Below, piece after piece: positions 11,801-19,156 of a stretch of 33,032 nucleotides of DNA. The position numbers were made by a program, and so were the translations under genes. Source of the stretch: Deltaproteobacteria bacterium (GTDB taxonomy: Bacteria > Desulfobacterota > SM23-61); the NCBI GenBank assembly GCA_016875165.1, contig VGSF01000002.1, positions 1-33,032 of the forward strand, read 5' to 3'. The notes beneath the pieces were generated by a model. It was given only the letters and a program-made list of their open reading frames with translations. It did not search any database and was not told where the DNA came from. Each line of letters starts with the position of its first letter. The first letter of the stretch is position 1.

Positions 11801-13700
11801 CCAGCTCAATCCCGATTACGCCCTCGTTCATAACGACCTCGGCTTTCTCTACTTTGAAAAAGGAGAAAAGGAGAAGGCCCTCACTCACTATGAAAGAGCG
11901 GTTGAGCTCGATCCAAAGAACATAACGTCCCTGAAGAATCTTGCCGATTTTTACTATGTGGAGCTCGGGCGCACGGAGGACGCCTTGAAGCTCTACCACG
12001 GGATTTTGGAGAAAAACCCTGACGACGTGGAAACCCTGTTTGCCTTCGGACACATCTGCACTTCTTTGAATCGCATTGATGACGCTCTTTGCTTCTATGA
12101 GAAGATCGTACAAATCAACCCCGATCATACGGAGGCAAAGGCGGCGGTTGAGGAAATCTTCAAAAAAATCAGATCGGGGCGAGCCGAAGGGCAAAAGGAG
12201 GCGCCTGAGTCTAGAGTGTCCATGATTATCCCTGTGAGTGATGGTCCTGGGTCCTTTCCGTCGAGCATCGGAACCCTTCTGCAAAATACAGGTTATCCGA
12301 ATTTTGAAATCGTTTTAATCTCAATGGGTCTGCCGGAGGCTATCGGTGATTTCGTGACGTCACTCGGAAATAAAAACATCAAACAATTCATCCCTTCCGA
12401 AAATATTAAGAAAATAGCGAGCCTCAATCTTGCCGCCCGGGGTGCAACTGGGGACTACCTCATTTTCATGGACTCCAGAAGTCTCTTGTCGAAGAATTGG
12501 CTCCCCTCGCTCCTGAAGGTAGCCTCAGCCACTCAAAACTTTGGGTCTGTTGCTCCAAAGGTCATTGATCCGCCCGGTTCCATCATCGAGGCAGGTTTTT
12601 CTCTTTCGGCTGCAGACGGAATCAAGGGTGCAGGTGAAGGCGAGGCCATCGATTGTCCGAAGTATAACTATTTCAGAGAAGTCCCATCGGGTTCGCGATT
12701 CCTTATGCTTATTTCAAAGGAGGCCTTCGTAGAATCTGGGGGATTCGACGAGAGAATCACTGACCTTGGCCTTGCCATGATCGATCTGGGTATTACCCTC
12801 AGGCGCAATGGGAAAGCAGTCTTCTATCAGCCATCCTGCATCCTCAGTCTCTCAAAAGGACAAGATGGAAATGGAGCAGGACAGGGAAAGATTTGCCTCG
12901 ATGAGAAAACGATAAAAAGTCTCCGGCCTTCTATCGTTAAACACGTGGCAAAAGCTACGGATGTAGGACCCAATTCACGCAAGAAGGTGCTTGTTTTCGG
13001 TATTTACCTTGCCAATAAGCTCAACAACGTCGCTGATATCGTGGCGGAGCTTTCAACATCGAAAAAATTTGATGTCATTCAGCGTTGGGTTGCCCTTGGC
13101 GGGAACCCCCCAAACCAGAACGTAGCGGACGTGACGGTGAAGACGATGATGGGGAAAAAACCAAAGTATGAAATCATGAACGAGCTGATATCAGCAGAAG
13201 ACCTCACACAGTACGAATACGTGTTCATGACAGATGATGATGTGGTCCTGCCAGAGGATTTCCTGGATGAATTCATCACGTTGCAGGAAGATCTGAAATT
13301 TGTCATCGCCCAGCCAGCCAGAACTCCGAACTCCCATATCGATCATCCAATCGTGGAACAGCAGAGTGGAATTCTCGCTAGGGAGACGCTTTTTGTGGAG
13401 ATCGGTCCGGTCGTGAGCTTTCATCGATCCGTCTACAGCTTCATTTTCCCTTTTGATCTCACATCCTCCATGGGATGGGGATACGAAAATGTCTGGTCCT
13501 ACCTGGTCACAGAAAGAAAGATGAAAATGGGCATTATCGATAACACGCCCGTGGATCACAGCATACGGAAGCCCGTTGAAAACTATGACTGGAGTAAAGT
13601 GGACCAAGAAAGAAGAGATTATCTGCACAGACACAATCATCTTTCGCTTGAGGCCTGTTTCACGACCCTGAACGTGATCAATTACGGAGGAGTGAGATGA
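2850..13700 (+). CDS. giant multidomain glycosyltransferase / B12-radical SAM / TPR protein (3,616 aa)
   Basis: One uninterrupted frame encodes about ten domains. Residues 1-375 are GT56/WecF-like, with [10 protein letters not shown] and [17 protein letters not shown]. Residues 376-790 are B12-binding plus radical SAM (C566, C570, C573). Residues 834-1267 are a GT4 glycosyltransferase with an inserted cysteine cluster. Residues 1286-1634 are WbsX ([34 protein letters not shown]). Residues 1636-1950 are TPRs. Residues 1963-2314 are an SPASM-like segment, then radical SAM (C2087, C2091, C2094). Residues 2332-2771 are a second B12/radical SAM block (C2552, C2556, C2559). Residues 2800-3107 are TPRs, 3121-3347 a GT2 domain lacking a clear DxD, and 3369-3614 a DUF707-like domain ([18 protein letters not shown]). 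No signal peptide or membrane segment is seen. It probably builds and modifies a surface glycan, perhaps on flagellin. The following gene overlaps it by ATGA. Confidence 0.88.
   Translation: [3616 protein letters not shown]
7871..8640 (+). repeat. TPR module, copy 1 of an internal in-frame duplication
   Basis: This stretch aligns without gaps to 11354-12123, at a constant offset of 3,483 bases (1,161 codons). Bases 8154-8254 are identical to 11637-11737 (101 bp), and other parts differ mostly by scattered substitutions. It encodes TPR helices with recurring ADFYYVE and [16 protein letters not shown] segments. Confidence 0.85.
11354..12123 (+). repeat. TPR module, copy 2 of the internal duplication
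   Basis: This is the partner of 7871-8640 and lies between the second B12/radical SAM block and the GT2 domain of the same protein. The 101-bp identical core is at 11637-11737. The flanking catalytic domains differ between the two copies, so only the scaffold has been copied. Confidence 0.85.
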
Positions 13701-16700
13701 TGACGGAAAAAAGCGATCACCCCATGATCAGCGTAATCATCCCGACGTTCAACCGTGCCGACCTTCTTGAGCAGTCGCTGAGAAGCCTTGTGAAGCAGAG
13801 TCTTCCCGGGCAGCATTACGAGGTGATTGTCATTGACGACGGTTCCCAGGATCACACCCGGGAGATCTGCAACAAAATGCAGAGAGCATTACCACTGAGA
13901 TATTGTTACCAGGAAAACTCAGGAATTGCGGCGGCGAAGAATCTGGGTATTTTCCTATCCCGGGCACCAATCCTCTTCTTTTTCGACGACGATGACGTCG
14001 CGGATGAAGAACTCCTGCGAGAACACCTTAAAACGCACCGGGAGCATCCGCAGGAGAATATTGCCGTCCTTGGATATACCACCTGGTTGCCAACGCTTAA
14101 AATAAGTCGGGTCATGCATTTCGTGACGGATATCGGACATTTCCTTTTCTCCTACTCACACCTCAAGGACGGGCAGCAACTTGATTTCACCTATTTCTGG
14201 GGCGGACGTTCTTCCTGCAAAAGATCGCTCCTAGTGAAGCACGGGGTCTTCAGGCAGCAGTTCCGCTTCGGTTCGGAGGATATCGAGTTAGGATACCGCC
14301 TTTCCAGGTTCGGACTTAGGGTCATTTTCAACAGGAACGCCATCAGCCATATGATTCGGCCCATAACCTATGATGAATTCTGCAGGCGATGTGAAAAACA
14401 GGGAAGATCCCAGTACGTATTCAGCCAGATACACTCTGACCCGGCGATCCAGAAGTACTGCATGGTTGCCAAGGCCCAAACCAGGTGGCAATTTATAGAA
14501 AGGAACCTTGAAAAGAAAGTAAAAAGAGTTCATGAACTTGAATCTCTTCTGAAATCGGCATCTCCCAAAGACACATCAAGAGAGCTTTCTGATGAACTAA
14601 CGAATTTATATTGGTGGACCTTCAATGCCTTCAAAATAAAGGGCATTGTTGAAGAGATGAATTCAGGAAATGGCCAGCAGGTTGTGGTGGTGGGGTATAA
14701 CGATACATGGAAGCCCATCCCACCTCAGGATGTGGAATACCTTAGCAAAAAATGGAGGTATAAGCCGGCAGAAACAGCCTCCAAGGAAAGCATCCTGGTC
14801 ATCGATCCATTTCTGCCCATGTACGATCGCGCATCCGGATCGCTGCGCTTATTTCATATTCTCAAATCCCTTTTAAGGATGGGGTATCACGTTACCTTCA
14901 TCGCCAGAGATAGTCTTCATACCGAACAATATCTCCCTATTCTAAGAGAGCATGGGATCGAATCCTATGCTGGCGACCAATCGGCTTTCGACGCCATAGG
15001 CGTCAATATCATTGCCCCCTATCTGGACCTGGAAGCGATTCTCAAAGAAAGAGGTTACCAGGCTGTGATCCTGGACTTCTGGAATTTGGCGGAATATTAC
15101 CTTCCCTTGGTGAGAAAGTATTCATCCTCTTCCAAAGTCATTATTGACAGCGTTGACATCCATTTTCTTCGGGAAATCCGCGAAGCGGAGCTTAAGAATG
15201 ATGAAAAGCTTAAGCGCAAGGCCCTTCAGAACAGGGAGCGGGAAATCGCTATTTACCGCAAAGCCGACAGGGTTTGGGTGGTAACCCCTGATGATAAGAA
15301 GGCCATCGAGGGTTTTATGGGAAATGCGCCGATCGATATCATTCCCAACGTGCACGAAAAAATCGACCAGGAAAAAACTTTCGAGGAAACAGCGGATCTG
15401 CTCTTCGTTGGCAACTTCAATCACAAGCCCAACATAGATGCCGCCCAATTCTTATGCCGGGGAATTTTCCCCGCCATACAAAAAGAATTGAAGGATGTGA
15501 AGCTGTTCCTGGTCGGGAATAACCCTCCGGAAAGCGTGAAAGCTCTCGCTTCCGAGCATATTATTGTAACCGGATATGTGCCGGATCTCTCCCCTTATTT
15601 AAGCAAAGCCCGGATTTCCTTAAGCCCGTTGCGTTACGGCGCCGGGATGAAGGGAAAAATCGGCGAGGCCCTTTCCTGGGGGTTGCCGGTGGTAACCTCA
15701 TCAATTGGGGCAGAGGGCATGGGGCTGGTTGATGGGAGAGATGTTCTTATCAGCGATGAACCGGAGCAATTCGCTGCCCAGGTAGCCAGGCTTTACCGTG
15801 ATAAAGAGATGTGGAACCGCTTGTCTGCAAATGGGAAAAATAAGGTGCAAAGGGAATGGTCGCCAGATGCCCTCAAAACAAGGCTGGAGGCAATATTTCA
15901 CAATGCCGAACCATCCTCCGGCAGGGTGTCCATTATCATTCTTACTTTGAACCAACTTCAATATACCAGAGAGTGCGTAAAAAGTATTCAAAAGCACACG
16001 CCGGAGCCGCATGAAATCATCTTTGTGGATAATGGTTCCACGGACGGAACTGCGGGGTGGCTGAGGCAACGGGTAAAGGAAAACCCTAATTATAGATTGA
16101 TTGAAAACCGCGAGAATCTCGGGTTTTCCAGGGGCTGCAACCAGGGAATCAAGGTGGCGGCGGGAAGGTGCATTCTGCTTTTGAATAACGATGTGGTTGT
16201 TACTGAAAGCTGGCTTGGAGGAATGCTGGAATGCATCAACAGCGCTCCAGATATAGGTGTTGTTGGCCCGATGACCAACAATATCAGCGGGCCGCAAAAG
16301 GTTGTCAATGCCAACTATAACCATATTGAAAACCTTGATTCATGCGCCAAGTCATTCAGGGAAAAGAATCGACATCGCCGGATACCCGCCAGGAGAATTG
16401 TTGGTTTCTGCATGCTTTTCAAACGTGAGCTGGTGGAAAAAATTGGTTTACTGGATGAAAAATTCGGCTCGGGGAATTACGAGGATGACGATTTCTGTCT
16501 CAGGGCCGCCCTGGAAGGGCACAGAAACATTATCGCCGGCGATGTTTTTATTCATCATTACGGGAGTCAGAGTTTTATCGGGAATCGCATTGCTTATAAT
16601 TCGGCGCTGGCAAAAAATAAAAAGTTATTTAACGAAAAATGGAATGGAATCGATGCTCAAAGCGCCCTGGGCAAAAAGGGTGTAGCCTTAAAAGCCATGG

Positions 16701-18721
16701 AAAAAGCGGTTGAGTTCTACCAATCAGGGGAGATGGATAAAGCAGTTTTTACGCTTGTTGAAGGGCTAAAACATTCTCCCCACGAGTTAAATCTATACTA
16801 CACCCTGGCCGAAATGCTGCTCGACGCCAAGAAATTCAAGGAGACCCTGAGTATTCTTAAGGAGATGCCTGCCGATGACCAGGACGCAAGGAAATTGGCG
16901 CTGATCGGTTACGGCAAAGATGGTCTGGAACTATATGAGGAGGCTCAGGATTATGCCGACCGGGCCCTTTTATTAAATCCCGCGTTGGCCTTAGCTCTGA
17001 ATTTAAAGGGGATTCTAACTTATAAAAAAAGGGATAAAGATTCAGCCGAAGATTTATTCCAGAAGGCGATTGCCGCGGATCCAAGCTATGGCGAGCCCTA
17101 CACGAACCTGGGAGTAATAAAATGGGCTGCAGGCCTAAAAGAAGAAGCTTTGCAGTTTCTGGAAAAAGGGTTCATCCTTTCCCCGACCACAAAGGACATT
17201 ATCACAACCTACCATTCAGCCATTACGGCCAGCGGTGAATTTTCGAGAGCCGAAAGAGTATTTCAGGAAGCAAAAGGAATTTATCCGCGGGACAGAAGCA
17301 TTGCCTTTCTGTTGATTGATCTGTTAATCAAGCAGGGGAAAAATGAAGAGGCCATGAAAAACATTGAGGAGGCGATGATGGCCTTTGGGGTGGATGAGGG
17401 CATCCTGAATGCGGCTTTGCAGATCCGGAATATAATAGGACCGAAGAAAATCGCCGGGAAGTCCGGCGAAAAAGGGGCCATCTCTTTATGTATGATTGTA
17501 AAAAATGAGGAACAATCCCTGCCCGGATGTCTTAGCAGCGCCGAGCCGATTGTGGATGAAATGATCGTCGTAGATACCGGCTCAACGGATAGAACAAGGG
17601 AAATTGCCAGGGCGTTTGGGGCAAAGGTTTATGATTGGCAGTGGACGGGAAGTTTTGCCGAAGCCAGAAATTATGCGCTGGCCCAGGCATCCGGCCAGTG
17701 GATCCTGGCGCTTGATGCCGATGAAATCATTTCCCAAAAGGATTACAATGATTTGACCCGGCTTACCAAAAAGGCAAAGTCCGGATCCCTGGCCTACTCC
17801 TTCGTAACACGAAATTATACGGATCGGGTGGACGTGGAAGGGTGGGAGGCCAACAACGGGGATTATGCTCTGGAAGAAGCCGGCATCGGCTGGCTGCCCA
17901 GTGAAAAAACAAGGTTATTCCCGAATGACCGGCGGATCCGTTTTGCAAATCCCGTTCATGAATTCGTTGAGCCTTCATTGAGGAAGGCCGGCATGAAAAT
18001 CATAAAAGGTAAAATCCCCATTCACCACTACGGAAAGTTGAATAAAGAGAAAAGCAATGCCAAAGGCGAATGTTATTATGAACTGGGCAAGAAAAAACTG
18101 GACGAAATGGGAGATGACGTACATGCCCTAAAAGAGCTGGCCATTCAGGCCAGTGAACTTAAAAAATACGAAGAAGCCATTCCCCTATGGCAAAAGGTCA
18201 TTTCCCTGAAACCGGACATGCCATCGGCTTTCTTGAACATGGGGCATGCCTATTTGGAGCTCGGCAGATATGCCGAGGCCCTCTTAGCATCAACAAAAGC
18301 CATGAAGCTCGATCCTCAGATGAAGGAAGCGGCTTATAATCAGTCCCTCTGCGAACTTTGCGCCGGGGATATAGAGAATGTAGTTTCCACGCTGGAGAAC
18401 CTGCTGCGAAAAGATCCGGAATATCCGCCGGCAATGGGCCTTTATGGTGTAGCCTGTTTTATTGAGGGTGAGGTCGAAAAAGGGATTGAATTTTTCGCGA
18501 AGATCAAGAAAATGGGAGCCGACTGCCCTGAGGTTCTCTTGGCTTACGCCACAAAGCTTTTAAGAGCAGGCCGGAAGGAATTTGCCCTTTCCCTGCTGAG
18601 GGCGGCCATTACCAGCAAAAATAGCAATCAAGCCATCCTGGCCCTGTACGAAGAATGTAAGAAGTCTTCAGAACCCCGCCAGGCATTCTGTCAGGCAGAG
18701 CCTCTGCCTGCTCCTATTTAA
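13697..18721 (+). CDS. multidomain glycosyltransferase with TPRs (GT2-GT4-GT2-TPR-GT2-TPR, 1,674 aa)
   Basis: Residues 10-280 are a GT2 domain (SVIIPTFNRADLLEQSL, VIDDGSQDHT, FFFDDDDV). Residues 363-735 are a GT4 domain with LLFVGNFNHKPNIDAA and the acceptor/donor segment YGAGMKGKIGEALSWGLPVV. Residues 744-985 are a second GT2 domain of the rhamnosyltransferase-like type (SIIILTLNQLQYTRECV, VDNGSTDGT, LLLNNDVVV). Residues 995-1252 are TPRs. Residues 1262-1450 are a third GT2 domain (SLCMIVKNEEQSLPGCL, VDTGSTDRT, LDADEI), and residues 1455-1674 are more TPRs. The start overlaps the previous stop (ATGA) with GGAGGAG just upstream, so the two giants should be made together. It probably adds several sugars in succession; the acceptor is unknown. 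It ends just before a strong terminator and faces the flagellin unit. Confidence 0.88.
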   Translation: MMTEKSDHPMISVIIPTFNRADLLEQSLRSLVKQSLPGQHYEVIVIDDGSQDHTREICNKMQRALPLRYCYQENSGIAAAKNLGIFLSRAPILFFFDDDDVADEELLREHLKTHREHPQENIAVLGYTTWLPTLKISRVMHFVTDIGHFLFSYSHLKDGQQLDFTYFWGGRSSCKRSLLVKHGVFRQQFRFGSEDIELGYRLSRFGLRVIFNRNAISHMIRPITYDEFCRRCEKQGRSQYVFSQIHSDPAIQKYCMVAKAQTRWQFIERNLEKKVKRVHELESLLKSASPKDTSRELSDELTNLYWWTFNAFKIKGIVEEMNSGNGQQVVVVGYNDTWKPIPPQDVEYLSKKWRYKPAETASKESILVIDPFLPMYDRASGSLRLFHILKSLLRMGYHVTFIARDSLHTEQYLPILREHGIESYAGDQSAFDAIGVNIIAPYLDLEAILKERGYQAVILDFWNLAEYYLPLVRKYSSSSKVIIDSVDIHFLREIREAELKNDEKLKRKALQNREREIAIYRKADRVWVVTPDDKKAIEGFMGNAPIDIIPNVHEKIDQEKTFEETADLLFVGNFNHKPNIDAAQFLCRGIFPAIQKELKDVKLFLVGNNPPESVKALASEHIIVTGYVPDLSPYLSKARISLSPLRYGAGMKGKIGEALSWGLPVVTSSIGAEGMGLVDGRDVLISDEPEQFAAQVARLYRDKEMWNRLSANGKNKVQREWSPDALKTRLEAIFHNAEPSSGRVSIIILTLNQLQYTRECVKSIQKHTPEPHEIIFVDNGSTDGTAGWLRQRVKENPNYRLIENRENLGFSRGCNQGIKVAAGRCILLLNNDVVVTESWLGGMLECINSAPDIGVVGPMTNNISGPQKVVNANYNHIENLDSCAKSFREKNRHRRIPARRIVGFCMLFKRELVEKIGLLDEKFGSGNYEDDDFCLRAALEGHRNIIAGDVFIHHYGSQSFIGNRIAYNSALAKNKKLFNEKWNGIDAQSALGKKGVALKAMEKAVEFYQSGEMDKAVFTLVEGLKHSPHELNLYYTLAEMLLDAKKFKETLSILKEMPADDQDARKLALIGYGKDGLELYEEAQDYADRALLLNPALALALNLKGILTYKKRDKDSAEDLFQKAIAADPSYGEPYTNLGVIKWAAGLKEEALQFLEKGFILSPTTKDIITTYHSAITASGEFSRAERVFQEAKGIYPRDRSIAFLLIDLLIKQGKNEEAMKNIEEAMMAFGVDEGILNAALQIRNIIGPKKIAGKSGEKGAISLCMIVKNEEQSLPGCLSSAEPIVDEMIVVDTGSTDRTREIARAFGAKVYDWQWTGSFAEARNYALAQASGQWILALDADEIISQKDYNDLTRLTKKAKSGSLAYSFVTRNYTDRVDVEGWEANNGDYALEEAGIGWLPSEKTRLFPNDRRIRFANPVHEFVEPSLRKAGMKIIKGKIPIHHYGKLNKEKSNAKGECYYELGKKKLDEMGDDVHALKELAIQASELKKYEEAIPLWQKVISLKPDMPSAFLNMGHAYLELGRYAEALLASTKAMKLDPQMKEAAYNQSLCELCAGDIENVVSTLENLLRKDPEYPPAMGLYGVACFIEGEVEKGIEFFAKIKKMGADCPEVLLAYATKLLRAGRKEFALSLLRAAITSKNSNQAILALYEECKKSSEPRQAFCQAEPLPAPI

Positions 18722-18747
18722 GTGATCTTTTAAGGTTATAACCGGTG

Positions 18748-18780
18748 TAAGGCGCCCCCGATGGGCGCCTTATTTTATTT
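18748..18780. terminator. bidirectional rho-independent terminator
   Basis: TAAGGCGCCC at 18748-18757 pairs perfectly with GGGCGCCTTA at 18763-18772 around a 5-base loop, followed by TTTTATTT. The A/T flanks make it usable from both sides. It sits between the convergent ends of the glycosyltransferase unit (18721) and the flagellin unit (18779). Confidence 0.9.
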
Positions 18781-19156
18781 AGGCGGATTTCCCTTTGAGG
18801 CCGGCGGCAAGATTGAGGTTAATATTTATTATGGGGGTGAGTTTTTCAGGGGCAGGATAAGCCATGGTTTCGAAGATGCGCTTGTCTATGAAGGCGCTCA
18901 AACTCAGGATATCCTGGCGCAACGTCTTGGGCAGGGGATTATCAGGCCTGGCCAGTTCCCCCTGAAAGATGCTCCAGATGAGCTGGTTGAATTTTAAAGC
19001 TTCATCCAATTTTGTATTCCGATCTTCGGCATTCCAGTTTTCCTGGCAATCCTTGAGCTTGAAGGCTGCTTTGGTAAGAACCGCGGCCTCGATTTCACGG
19101 CCGGACATGGTTGACTTACTTACGTTTTTGTAGATTTGCAGTTGATTGGCGTACAT
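18779..19156 (-). CDS. flaF: flagellar biosynthesis regulator FlaF
   Basis: This 125-residue protein begins MYANQLQIYKNVS and continues with SGREIEAAVLTKAAFKL, LDEALKFNQLIWSIFQGEL and the PDNPLPKTLRQDILSLSAFI segment, the conserved core of FlaF. FlaF acts with FlbT on flagellin: in Caulobacter it is needed for flagellin synthesis or secretion and counteracts FlbT. The gene is last in the - strand flagellin unit. Its start lies 41 bases inside flbT, so translation is likely coupled. The length is in the normal range, and transcription ends at the bidirectional hairpin just beyond the stop. Confidence 0.85.
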   Translation of the reverse strand: MYANQLQIYKNVSKSTMSGREIEAAVLTKAAFKLKDCQENWNAEDRNTKLDEALKFNQLIWSIFQGELARPDNPLPKTLRQDILSLSAFIDKRIFETMAYPAPEKLTPIININLNLAAGLKGKSA

